64,000 nucleotides of DNA from CBDDGJ01 sp965227805. Its GTDB lineage: Bacteria > Pseudomonadota > Alphaproteobacteria > RS24. The stretch covers positions 1,116,001-1,180,000 of the forward strand of contig CBDDGJ010000003.1 in NCBI GenBank assembly GCA_965227805.1, read 5' to 3'. The position numbers and the translations under genes were made by a program. The notes beneath the pieces are model-generated. The model searched no databases, had not been told where the DNA came from, and was given only the letters and a program-made list of their open reading frames with translations. Positions 14,573 through 22,291 of this stretch are shown here, one piece after another. The stretch's first letter is position 1; every line of letters begins with the position of its first letter.

Positions 14573-17011
14573 TTACAAGCGGCGGATGCTATCTTCGATT
14601 ACCTTTTTTGCATCCTCCATAGATTGCTTAACATACCCCGCGTGCTGCTCACCTATTTTCTGATTAACGATTCTTTCCAACGACTCCAAGGCTTTTTTAA
14701 TGGCAGTTTTGTTAGTATTAATAGTAAGATTGGGAATAGCCTTATCAAAAAAAGACGTGAGAAGCCCAATGGTCTGATAATTATGCGAAGTTTTACCATG
14801 TGTTCTTATGCAACGAGTAAGCAGCTGATTAACCTCATTGAAGCGCTGTAAATATTTAATTGAGGTTTCATTATCTGGGGTCGACTCGAGCAGCAAACCA
14901 GCTTTCTGATCATCTAAATATGCCGGATCAAATTCCGGTATACCTTTACCAATTCCGTAAGCCTCATCTAAATATTGAGCGGCTTTTATATAATTTCCTT
15001 GATCTCTCATCGCCATAGACCATTGAAGCCAAAACATAACCAGAACACGGCAGAACGGCAGTGTAGATAATGTGTCAAAAAAACGATTCTGCTGTTCTGA
15101 AACGGTAACAATTTGTTTAATTTGTGTGTATCGCATAAATTGCTTAAATATATTGATGTATCTAGGCATGCGCCTTAAATTCTCCATATCTTTGACTACA
15201 GAAGTGATGCTATCGACTATCACCCGTGGGTCAAAAAAGTTTTGCAAAGCATCACGCGCATTGATACTTGGTAGCACATCAAAACAATTTGTTTTCTCGT
15301 CATATGCTATGAAAGCTTCTATCTCTTTGATGTTCCGGAAAAGCTTCAAAGCATCTCCCCGAGTTAACTCGCTGAGAATACTTTCTTCTACTCTTCCTTC
15401 AATATTCTGGAGATAAAGTGCAATGATAAGCGTATGTTCGACAGCTTTTCCTCCCTTGCTTTTTATAACTGAGAACTCTGAGGAAAACCTATCTCTAATA
15501 CTTGGCGATCGAAATGCGCCTAACAAAAAACTAGATAATCGTCTGTGATGATCTGTTTGTAAAATTCGAAGCTTGTTACGATTATTATAATGTGCTCGCT
15601 CTTTTCCCCAAATACCAGTTCGGTTAGCTCCTTCTATGAGTGATAGACTCTCTTCATCATTCAATTCTTCCATATCGAAAGTTTGGAAGTCCGTACCGCT
15701 TTGTAAAGCGGAATGCACATTAGGCTCATTGTCATATATCAGCGTTCGAGAAGTAAGTAATAATTTTACTGATGAAGATTTAACAATGTTGAGAATTTCA
15801 TGAAAATCGTCTTCTTTTAAGGAAAAGCAATTATCAATAGCTAAGATTGCTGACGGATATTGATTAATAATGTTCCGCACCTCAACTAACAGCCCCTGGT
15901 ATTTGCTAGCGAGATAAAAGACGATTTGCCCCCCCATTGTCAATTTATATAAGCACTCCGCCCAAACAGTTGTTTTACCGGAACAAATTCCCCCCAAAAT
16001 GAGAGCGATTTTACCTTTATTTATAAGGAATTCTGTAATTTCATCAACTTTCGTTCTTTTGGCTCTATAATGATCAAGATCGAGTAAAATATCATGATAA
16101 TGTGCCGGTGGATCTGTTTTGCCATTAACCAGAAAATGATATTGACAATCTGCACTGACTTCGCTGGGATACGAATCTGGTAAGTTACATTTTTTGAAGC
16201 TGTCAAGTTTGATTTCATTAGATTCAGGGGAAATTTTGGCTCTTTCTGTTAATTGCTGGGCAAATCTTTCAATTCCGATTGCAAGAGAAGCTCCGAAGAC
16301 TTCTTGTCGGGCTATCAGTTCTCTATCATCTTGTGCATTTTCTGCATTAATGAAAAATACTTTATTCTTTGACGCCCCTGCTGAGTAAAGGTGCTGCGCA
16401 AGGTAAAAGTCATTATTTGAAAAACCAATAAAGAAAATCACGCCAGCTTTTGAATAATCTTCGTTTAATTCCTGTTGCCAATTAAAGTCGGTAGCAATTC
16501 GCAAATAGCTTTTTGCTCCGAGGATACAACTCTTCTGAAATGATTCTCCAAATTCCCATTTCTTTAAAGCACCATGCAGGTGGACTACCCATATTTTATT
16601 GTTATGATGCTCCCGAATTTCGTGGGGATATTCAGTGTTGTTTGCTACATAGTGTTTACAACCGGCATTAGTCAGAGACAATGAAATAGTGTCGTCGTAA
16701 TTTGTGGTATAAATACGACTCCAATGGTGTGCTAGGATATCATCCACTGCTTGGGGACGATTTCTTACCGAATACTTCTCTGTAAGAAGAGAAAACAGCC
16801 CATTCTCACCCTTTTCTTTGATATAATCTTCTGCTGCAATAGCTAAATCTGTATATTCATAATTTAACTCTTCCTTTAAGGTTTGCAATAAAGGAGAAGC
16901 GGTTCCTAAGGCATCATCGTTAAAAGATAAACAATTTGCGCTGAACCCTGAGCCGCAAAATAGAAGCCCACGCCTCTCTACGACTAAATCCAAACCTTCG
17001 TCTAGTAACAT
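14573..17011 (-). CDS. SIR2-STAND NTPase, AVAST type V (Avs5)-like defence protein
   Basis: An 812-residue protein with an N-terminal SIR2 domain (about 1-255). Its motifs are CGSGFSAN (19-26), TTNYDD (102-107, with the Asn used by NADase-type SIR2 effectors), HLHGAL (144-149) and GFSNND (196-201). A STAND-type NTPase follows, with Walker A GGICSGKTT (340-348), Walker B AILAIDN (388-394) and LLLTSR (418-422). The helical C-terminus (about 600-812) could be a TPR-like sensor. Layout and length match Avs5-type proteins, which sense phage proteins and deplete NAD+. The gene is clearly more AT-rich than its neighbours and has its own promoter-like sequence, typical of prophage cargo. Function is inferred from architecture. 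Confidence 0.82.
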   Translation of the reverse strand: MLLDEGLDLVVERRGLLFCGSGFSANCLSFNDDALGTASPLLQTLKEELNYEYTDLAIAAEDYIKEKGENGLFSLLTEKYSVRNRPQAVDDILAHHWSRIYTTNYDDTISLSLTNAGCKHYVANNTEYPHEIREHHNNKIWVVHLHGALKKWEFGESFQKSCILGAKSYLRIATDFNWQQELNEDYSKAGVIFFIGFSNNDFYLAQHLYSAGASKNKVFFINAENAQDDRELIARQEVFGASLAIGIERFAQQLTERAKISPESNEIKLDSFKKCNLPDSYPSEVSADCQYHFLVNGKTDPPAHYHDILLDLDHYRAKRTKVDEITEFLINKGKIALILGGICSGKTTVWAECLYKLTMGGQIVFYLASKYQGLLVEVRNIINQYPSAILAIDNCFSLKEDDFHEILNIVKSSSVKLLLTSRTLIYDNEPNVHSALQSGTDFQTFDMEELNDEESLSLIEGANRTGIWGKERAHYNNRNKLRILQTDHHRRLSSFLLGAFRSPSIRDRFSSEFSVIKSKGGKAVEHTLIIALYLQNIEGRVEESILSELTRGDALKLFRNIKEIEAFIAYDEKTNCFDVLPSINARDALQNFFDPRVIVDSITSVVKDMENLRRMPRYINIFKQFMRYTQIKQIVTVSEQQNRFFDTLSTLPFCRVLVMFWLQWSMAMRDQGNYIKAAQYLDEAYGIGKGIPEFDPAYLDDQKAGLLLESTPDNETSIKYLQRFNEVNQLLTRCIRTHGKTSHNYQTIGLLTSFFDKAIPNLTINTNKTAIKKALESLERIVNQKIGEQHAGYVKQSMEDAKKVIEDSIRRL

Positions 17012-17176
17012 GTTTCCCTCTTATATTGTTTCTTTACTTTCTTTTGTTATCGGCACACTGTCAAGAGTTTATTTAAAACACTAATTCATAAATGGATCCA
17101 CTTTTCGGAAGAGGAGTAGGACTTTGATTTATTTGTGGAGGCAAGTGAAGTATTTCAAATTGTGCGGGAGTACGAT
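17012..17176 (-). promoter_or_regulatory. Putative independent promoter of the SIR2-STAND gene
   Basis: A perfect -35 hexamer TTGACA lies on the minus strand at 17059-17064, about 50 nt before the ATG. The -10 is weak: no good TATAAT match lies 16-18 nt downstream. GAGGG (17016-17020) is the ribosome binding site. The late-operon genes end further left only after this gap, so a private promoter is plausible. Confidence 0.4.
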
Positions 17177-17377
17177 TTATCTTGCGATGCCATAGAGCTT
17201 ATTTGCGAGGGCGTTTATTTGCGCTTCTGTAGCTTTAATTTCGCTTGTTAGATTTGCAGCATTTGGGTTGTTATGCTGCTGGTCTGGGTTGATGATAGTG
17301 GTTAGATCGAAATGCAAACCATAGCGCGATGAATTTTTGTGATAGAGTTGTAACCCTTTATAATTCGAGACACTCAC
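17177..17377 (-). CDS. Small protein after endolysin, unknown function
   Basis: A 66-residue hydrophilic protein without signal peptide or membrane segment. It begins with GTG overlapping the endolysin stop by 4 bp (GTGA), so it is translationally coupled to the lysis genes. Position suggests a lysis accessory, but no spanin features (lipobox, transmembrane helix plus periplasmic coiled coil) are visible. It ends the late operon. Confidence 0.55.
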   Translation of the reverse strand: MSVSNYKGLQLYHKNSSRYGLHFDLTTIINPDQQHNNPNAANLTSEIKATEAQINALANKLYGIAR

Positions 17378-17862
17378 CCGTCACGTAATGCGGTGCAAAT
17401 TCTATGGGCGCGGGTGCCGACTTGTTTGAACCATAGGCTGTATTCTGCTTTGCGGGCTGCCTTTTGCCAGTTTCCGCTTTTGATAGCGGCGATGGTTTTT
17501 TTGAATTTGGCAAAGCGGCTTGCGCCTAAATTAAATATCATATTGAGCAAAGCCTCATAGCGCGCGGGCGTTAAGCCTTTTATATCTTTCGTGCCAAAAA
17601 TCGCCTTAAAGCCATCTATCGCCACACGCTGAATATCAGCCCGCAATAAATCGCAGGCTTGCGCTTCGCTTAAGCCTTGTGTAAAATCTTCTTCAGGCAA
17701 AATGCGGTGGCCGTAGCCAATCGTCTCATAGCCGGCCGGACACACATATATAATGTGCCGCCCGCTTTCGTCTTTTATGAACCCCTCATCTATCTTTAAT
17801 TGCTCAATGAGTGTGTCGGGAATTATGCTGCCGTGCGCATCGCCTGATGATACGGACGGCAT
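17374..17862 (-). CDS. Phage endolysin, T4-type lysozyme (GH24)
   Basis: A 162-residue peptidoglycan muramidase. The GH24 core is clear: catalytic Glu26 in KIDEGF, then IYVCPAGYETIGYGH with Cys41 in the position often held by Asp and Thr47 of the catalytic triad. The downstream FNLGASRFAKFKKTIAAIKSGNW segment is typical. No N-terminal signal or SAR helix is seen, so export should depend on the holin. The ATG overlaps the holin stop by one base. The Asp-to-Cys change is a known variant in phage lysozymes and does not imply inactivity. Confidence 0.93.
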   Translation of the reverse strand: MPSVSSGDAHGSIIPDTLIEQLKIDEGFIKDESGRHIIYVCPAGYETIGYGHRILPEEDFTQGLSEAQACDLLRADIQRVAIDGFKAIFGTKDIKGLTPARYEALLNMIFNLGASRFAKFKKTIAAIKSGNWQKAARKAEYSLWFKQVGTRAHRICTALRDG

Positions 17863-18308
17863 TAGGGCTTTTTTGGTGCACCTTTGAACTTATCCATTGC
17901 CCCGCCCACGATTGTGCCTAAATGCGGTGCCGCAAAATAGAAGCCCAAAACAAGCATCATCGCGCCTGTTACCTGTTCGCCGCCTTCACGAATGGCACTT
18001 GCCACACTGCTTAACAGGCTTGCATGTTCCGGCATGGCGGCGGCAAGCGCGTTTAATAACATCGCCGCCACATATTGCACCGCCCATATTGCGGTAACGG
18101 TAAGCGCAATGGCACGGCGTGCAAGGTTCTGGCCTTGTGTATTTTCCATCCATTTTATAACCATTTCCCGCCCCGCAGCGCGTTCTTTAGCTGCCGTTTG
18201 TGCCTTTTCCTCATCGGTATAGACAAGCGCATCCAGCCCTTTTGTCACGGCGCTTACCGCACCATTCAAGGCTTTTTCAGTTCCAAATATACGTGAAAGC
18301 AAACCCAT
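17862..18308 (-). CDS. Holin, 3TM family (GTA-release type)
   Basis: A 148-residue protein. It has an amphipathic N-terminal half, including the EKAQTAAKERAAG segment, then RRAIALTVTAIWAVQYVAAMLL and VTGAMMLVLGFYFAAPHLGTIV transmembrane segments. This matches the 'holin of 3TMs' family first described for gene transfer agent release and also found in alphaproteobacterial siphoviruses. It lies directly before the endolysin with a one-base overlap. It should form the membrane lesion that lets the endolysin out. Confidence 0.8.
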   Translation of the reverse strand: MGLLSRIFGTEKALNGAVSAVTKGLDALVYTDEEKAQTAAKERAAGREMVIKWMENTQGQNLARRAIALTVTAIWAVQYVAAMLLNALAAAMPEHASLLSSVASAIREGGEQVTGAMMLVLGFYFAAPHLGTIVGGAMDKFKGAPKKP

Positions 18309-18309
18309 T

Positions 18310-18597
18310 TTATTGTCTCCTTATGGTTTTTGTTGCATGGTAAAGTCCGAACGCGATTAAGGAAAAATCCTTAAACGCCCACCACATCATTTCATCAATG
18401 GCAGATGCATGGCCGGTGAATATCCAAAAGGCAGAGTGCATGGATTGCCCCAGCAAGCCTATGGCCGCTGCACCCCAAAAAAAGCGCAAAATATAATGCA
18501 AGCGGTGTAATGCCTCATTGCGGATAATCACATAAATAATAGCGATTGCACCGATTGGATTGGCGATAAGTGTTAGCCATAAAATCATGTCGCCCAT
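18310..18597 (-). CDS. Small membrane protein of the lysis cassette
   Basis: A 95-residue protein with three hydrophobic segments (about residues 2-24, 36-60 and 70-88), one base upstream of the holin gene. The size and topology fit a class I holin or an antiholin. No specific family was recognised. Together with the next gene it makes a run of three small membrane proteins before the endolysin, so which one times lysis is uncertain. Confidence 0.7.
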   Translation of the reverse strand: MGDMILWLTLIANPIGAIAIIYVIIRNEALHRLHYILRFFWGAAAIGLLGQSMHSAFWIFTGHASAIDEMMWWAFKDFSLIAFGLYHATKTIRRQ

Positions 18598-18600
18598 GAC

Positions 18601-18885
18601 TTAATCCTTTCCATAGCCCGTAAATTGTGTGAATTTCTGATAGATTACGCCTACAATCTGGTGTGCCGTCATGCCGACCAAAAAGGCAACGCCGCCTAAC
18701 ATTTCGGGCGCACCAACAGCCAGCTTAAGTGCAACAACGGGCGTTAAATATGCCGCACTTGCCGCACCGGTTATCAGGCGCAAAAGCGCTTCAATCAATC
18801 CGATATTTTTGTCACGGATTAAAGCAGATATTGCTCCAAATAAGCCTGCAAGCGCCCAGTTTATCTTTATGCCTAGAAATTCCAT
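18601..18885 (-). CDS. Small membrane protein, holin-like
   Basis: A 94-residue protein with hydrophobic helices at about 8-22, 35-58 and 62-82, separated by a short charged turn (RDKN). It is in the lysis cassette, 3 bp from the next membrane protein gene. Its shape resembles phage holins of the lambda S type with three helices, but no family could be assigned. A role as holin or antiholin is inferred from position. Confidence 0.68.
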   Translation of the reverse strand: MEFLGIKINWALAGLFGAISALIRDKNIGLIEALLRLITGAASAAYLTPVVALKLAVGAPEMLGGVAFLVGMTAHQIVGVIYQKFTQFTGYGKD

Positions 18886-18895
18886 GGGTTATCCT

Positions 18896-19309
18896 TTATT
18901 TATTATGTTTCTTTTTCCATGCCCCAAAACCACCGAGCCGGACGGCGGCATACATTAACCAGGCATATAGAACAGGCACATTCAGCACGCGCATGGCCAG
19001 ATAAAACTGCCTATCGGCAAAGCGGCGGCTGGTGGTTTGTGTGCAATAAAGCCAGTCATGCAAACAAGCGGCCTGTATATAATCCGAATGTGCACGCGGG
19101 AAAATCCAGATGAAAAAAAACGGCACCGAAGCACCGTCAAATTCAAACCCTTGCTTAACGTGCATCACACGGTGACTATCCACCCGCCATGCAAAACCTT
19201 CGGTGACTTTATATTTTTGTTTCTGCATGCCGGGCGGAAGCAAACGCCACAATCCATATCGCTTAACACGCTGGGGGGCAAAACCTATTGCTTTGGTAAA
19301 ACTACTCAC
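18896..19309 (-). CDS. DUF1353 phage protein
   Basis: A 137-residue protein of the DUF1353 family, seen in many phages and some bacteria. The diagnostic parts are GFEFDGASVPFFF (about residues 54-66) and the later CLHDWLYC with ADRQFYLAMR. It begins with GTG that overlaps the previous gene by 8 bp. The His/Asp-rich motif could bind metal, but no activity is established. It lies between tail fibre and lysis genes. Confidence 0.75.
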   Translation of the reverse strand: MSSFTKAIGFAPQRVKRYGLWRLLPPGMQKQKYKVTEGFAWRVDSHRVMHVKQGFEFDGASVPFFFIWIFPRAHSDYIQAACLHDWLYCTQTTSRRFADRQFYLAMRVLNVPVLYAWLMYAAVRLGGFGAWKKKHNK

Positions 19310-19916
19310 CGCGCGCCTCTTTTATCTTTACATCCGTCACAATCGCAACCGCGCCATTTTCCACCGTGTCGCCTGGCTCTTTGCCAAATACTTCGTCTAG
19401 CTTAAACTCGCGGCGTTTAATGTCCACAAGCGGTGAATTTTTCAGCAATTCAATTTGCGCCTCGCGCAAACGATGCACACCATCACCTTTATGCACCGCC
19501 GCAACCATGCCTGCCGCTTGCACCACCGGCACAAATTGCAAATTCGCAACAACCATTTCCGGCGTAAACGCCCATTTTTTACTGCCATTATAATCATTGC
19601 CATAAAGAACATTGGAAACATAAACATATTGTTTTTCCTCAAAAATCATAAGCAAGAACGTAAACATGCCCATAAGCACGCCATCATCGTTAAAAATATG
19701 CCCCACTTCTGCGTTCGGGTTTCCAAATTCGGTAGAGACAATTTTTTTTGCTTGCGCTTTTGTGAGTGCCTTTTCTGTGACCCATTTCATAGACTGCATT
19801 GCGCCCCATGATTCCTCAAACAAGCGGTCAAAGCCGCGCGGCAAAGTGCAATCATGCTTTTCGCCCGGCGGTATGCGCCCGGCTGATTTTCGCGCCCAAA
19901 TTATTTCAAACTTCAT
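19302..19916 (-). CDS. Hypothetical phage protein between fibre and lysis genes
   Basis: A 204-residue soluble protein with no recognised domain. It has a GGAGG ribosome binding site 7 nt before the ATG. The middle contains a hydrophobic strand-rich stretch (about residues 78-105), and the C-terminal third is strand/turn-rich. By position directly after the repeat-bearing fibre it could be a fibre assembly or tail-tip accessory, but the sequence does not prove it. Confidence 0.65.
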   Translation of the reverse strand: MKFEIIWARKSAGRIPPGEKHDCTLPRGFDRLFEESWGAMQSMKWVTEKALTKAQAKKIVSTEFGNPNAEVGHIFNDDGVLMGMFTFLLMIFEEKQYVYVSNVLYGNDYNGSKKWAFTPEMVVANLQFVPVVQAAGMVAAVHKGDGVHRLREAQIELLKNSPLVDIKRREFKLDEVFGKEPGDTVENGAVAIVTDVKIKEARGE

Positions 19917-19928
19917 AATATCTGCCTC

Positions 19929-20885
19929 CTATTTTTTATTAAATTCTGAAAAATGCGCATTGACATAACGGATATTGGGGCGGGTGACGGTCTTATATGT
20001 CGGCACATTTTGCCATGTGCCCGTTTTGTTACCCAATTTATCCGTGCCCCCATCTGGCACGAATTTACGCTGTGTGCCCGATTGGTATTTATCGCGATAT
20101 GTGCCGCCTAGATACACCCCTAATTTGACATGCACATTCGGCCAGTGCCACACACATAAGTCACCCGGCTGCCAGCCGGATACTTCTGCTACGCTAAATG
20201 GCGCGCTGCTTTTTTTCCACCCTTTATAATGACCATGCGCCGCCGGCTGTGGTGGCGGATGGCTATGATTGGCGGCAGCAAAATCACTAGCACGCTTACC
20301 ATCCAGCTTGGCTGCATCCGCCGCTTTGCCACTAATCGGCAAATAATCATGTTCATGTGCTGCCAATGCATAATTGCTTGCGGGTTTGCCGTTTAACTTA
20401 GCCGCATCCGCCGCCTTGCCACTAATTGGCAAATAATCATGTTCATGCACCACCGGGGCATAATTGCTTGCGGATTTTCCGTTTAACTTAGCCGCATCCG
20501 CCGCCTTGCCATCAATCGGTAAATAAACACCATCATGGCCATGCACCGCCGCCGCATAATCACCCGCCGGTTTGCCATCCAGCTTGGCCGCATCCACCGC
20601 CTTGCCGTCAATCGGTAAATAAACACCATCATGACCATGCCCTGCCGCCGCATAATCGCCCGCCAGTTTCCCACCCAGCTTGGTGGCATCTATGGCCTTG
20701 CCATCAATCGGCAAATAGGCCGCATCACCATTTTGTGCAGCCTCCTGCAAAATCGCCGTCTTCAAATCGGCATAGGTAAATGCCACGGCAGCATTTTCTG
20801 CATCATCGCTTGGCCGCATGGCAAAAAGGATGTCTTCTTCCTCCAATGCACGAAGGAAGTCTTCATTTGCTAAATCAATTTTCAT
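19929..20885 (-). CDS. Tail fibre with five tandem repeats
   Basis: A 318-residue fibre protein. After an N-terminal attachment domain (about 1-55) come five repeats of 30-32 residues starting with YLPI(D/S)GKA.DA.KL.GK and ending in an HxH motif (HGHD, HEHD, HSH), at about residues 57-209. HxH motifs in phage fibres such as T4 gp37 bind iron along a trimeric needle, and a similar trimer is likely here. The C-terminal 110 residues should be the receptor-binding tip. The frame is open for 21 more codons upstream, but AGAAAGAG before the ATG at 20885 sets the start and avoids overlap with the preceding gene. Confidence 0.8.
   Translation of the reverse strand: MKIDLANEDFLRALEEEDILFAMRPSDDAENAAVAFTYADLKTAILQEAAQNGDAAYLPIDGKAIDATKLGGKLAGDYAAAGHGHDGVYLPIDGKAVDAAKLDGKPAGDYAAAVHGHDGVYLPIDGKAADAAKLNGKSASNYAPVVHEHDYLPISGKAADAAKLNGKPASNYALAAHEHDYLPISGKAADAAKLDGKRASDFAAANHSHPPPQPAAHGHYKGWKKSSAPFSVAEVSGWQPGDLCVWHWPNVHVKLGVYLGGTYRDKYQSGTQRKFVPDGGTDKLGNKTGTWQNVPTYKTVTRPNIRYVNAHFSEFNKK
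20259..20717 (-). repeat. Tandem repeat inside tail fibre gene
   Basis: Five in-frame DNA repeats with periods of 96, 96, 90 and 90 bp encode the HxH repeats of the fibre. The units are similar enough for recombination to change copy number and so fibre length. Confidence 0.85.
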
Positions 20886-20901
20886 CTTTATTAACTCTTT
20901 C

Positions 20902-22047
20902 TTATGATACGCGCCCGCGCCGGTCGCCCGTTTTAATCCATGTTGCACGGCTATTGCCGCTCACCGCCGCCCCGCCTCTGCCGGCGGGTTGGTCTAATAA
21001 GCGATAAACCCTAAAACCATATTCATCCACAGCGCGCCACCAATTATCCACACGGTTTGTGGTTATGGTTTGCCCGGATTTGCCAAAATCACCGCCGACA
21101 GATAAAGCCGCAATTGTTTCTTTTGCGCCATTAGGGGTCGCACGACTATTGACAGGCAATAAAAAATCTTCTGCACCAGCACCGCCTTGAAAGATTTGAT
21201 AATAAGTTAAATTGTTGCGCGTAATTCCTCCCTTGTTCCATAGCACAAAACCATTACCCGCGCCGCCGCCTGCAATAAGCCCATTATTTTCAATATGGAT
21301 AGAGGTGCCTGATGCTTGCGCATCTATTTGCAGTGCTGTGCCGCCATGTCTCGAAAAGCCTTGGTCATCAGCGTTCAAGTAAACATGTGCGTTGCTATGA
21401 ACCGCTACTTTATATTGATCCAATTTTGACGCAGGCAAAATCTGCACTTGCCGCCCGCCACAGCCCAAAAGTGCCCCGCCATGGCTATATGCATGCTTGC
21501 TGTATATTTTTCTGGTATCGCCAAAAAATGTCGGCAGGGTTATTTTAATCTTAGACCCCGCCGGTAATCTTTCCACATGCAATGCGGGTAAATCCTGCCG
21601 TATAGAGCCAATCGTGCCATCAATGACAATGTTGGCCTCAATCTTATTTGTGCCATCCCAGCCACGCCGGCGCAATTCATGGGCTAGAGACACATTACTA
21701 ATAAACATGCCATGGCTCGCAAGCGTAATTGTCTCTATAACAGTCGGCCAGCGAAAAAACCGCCGCGGCCTATTTTGGGCATCACCCACATATCCAGCCA
21801 CGCGCCGGGGCGTATTATTTTTCGTGCCCAGCCAAGCGCCATCCATAACCCCATATGCATCATAGCGGAAATAAACCGCGCCGTCTGCTAACTGCGTGGG
21901 GGCATCCCTACCGGTGATTATTTGTGTCACAGCGCCATTATGCAGTTTATCGCGCACGGCTTTGGCCAAACGCTCAAAGGCTAAGGCTTGTATCACCACA
22001 TCATTATTAGGGCTTAAGTCATTGATTATGTCTTGCTCAATCATCAT
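20902..22047 (-). CDS. Tail fibre / receptor-binding protein
   Basis: About 381 residues. A helical N-terminal domain (MIEQDIINDL to about 45) leads to a GAVTQI..G..AP..LADG segment, then a long glycine- and strand-rich region with TLASHGMFISN, GGALLGCGGRQVQI and IEAGGGAGNGF-like turns, suggestive of a beta-helix or glycine-rich needle. This looks like a host-recognition protein. The start lies among three ATG codons; 22047 or 22044 overlaps the previous stop by 8-11 bp (translational coupling). The N-terminus resembles the whole 82-residue protein encoded just upstream. Confidence 0.65.
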   Translation of the reverse strand: MMIEQDIINDLSPNNDVVIQALAFERLAKAVRDKLHNGAVTQIITGRDAPTQLADGAVYFRYDAYGVMDGAWLGTKNNTPRRVAGYVGDAQNRPRRFFRWPTVIETITLASHGMFISNVSLAHELRRRGWDGTNKIEANIVIDGTIGSIRQDLPALHVERLPAGSKIKITLPTFFGDTRKIYSKHAYSHGGALLGCGGRQVQILPASKLDQYKVAVHSNAHVYLNADDQGFSRHGGTALQIDAQASGTSIHIENNGLIAGGGAGNGFVLWNKGGITRNNLTYYQIFQGGAGAEDFLLPVNSRATPNGAKETIAALSVGGDFGKSGQTITTNRVDNWWRAVDEYGFRVYRLLDQPAGRGGAAVSGNSRATWIKTGDRRGRVS

Positions 22048-22285
22048 ATACCAAAAATATGTCATTATCGCCAAGCGTGGCCGGCGCGCTATCGCCATGC
22101 GCTATGTTTGTGACCGCACCGGATTGCAAATTATGCGCAATAAACAAAGCCAAAGCCTCCAAGCCCGCCGCCGTTCGCGATGTGTCCACGCTAATATCCG
22201 CGCGCGCAATAATTTTGCGCAGACTATTTACCTCACCATCTGCACCACTTATTGCTGCATCTAAAATTTCACTACTTAATGCCAT
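22037..22285 (-). CDS. Small tail protein, paralogue of the fibre N-terminus
   Basis: An 82-residue protein. Its second half (LEALALFIAHNLQSGAVTNIAHGDSAP) lines up with the N-terminal part of the next protein (FERLAKAVRDKLHNGAVTQIITGRDAP). The two therefore come from a duplicated attachment domain. It may be a truncated fibre or a small connector. It lies 6 bp after the tail tip gene and overlaps the next gene. Confidence 0.6.
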   Translation of the reverse strand: MALSSEILDAAISGADGEVNSLRKIIARADISVDTSRTAAGLEALALFIAHNLQSGAVTNIAHGDSAPATLGDNDIFLVYDD

Positions 22286-22291
22286 AATGCC

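Noticed and set aside
14573..17011. Classical metabolic sirtuin deacetylase
   Set aside because: The zinc-binding Cys pairs of deacetylase sirtuins are not visible, and the fusion to an NTPase points to the defence type.
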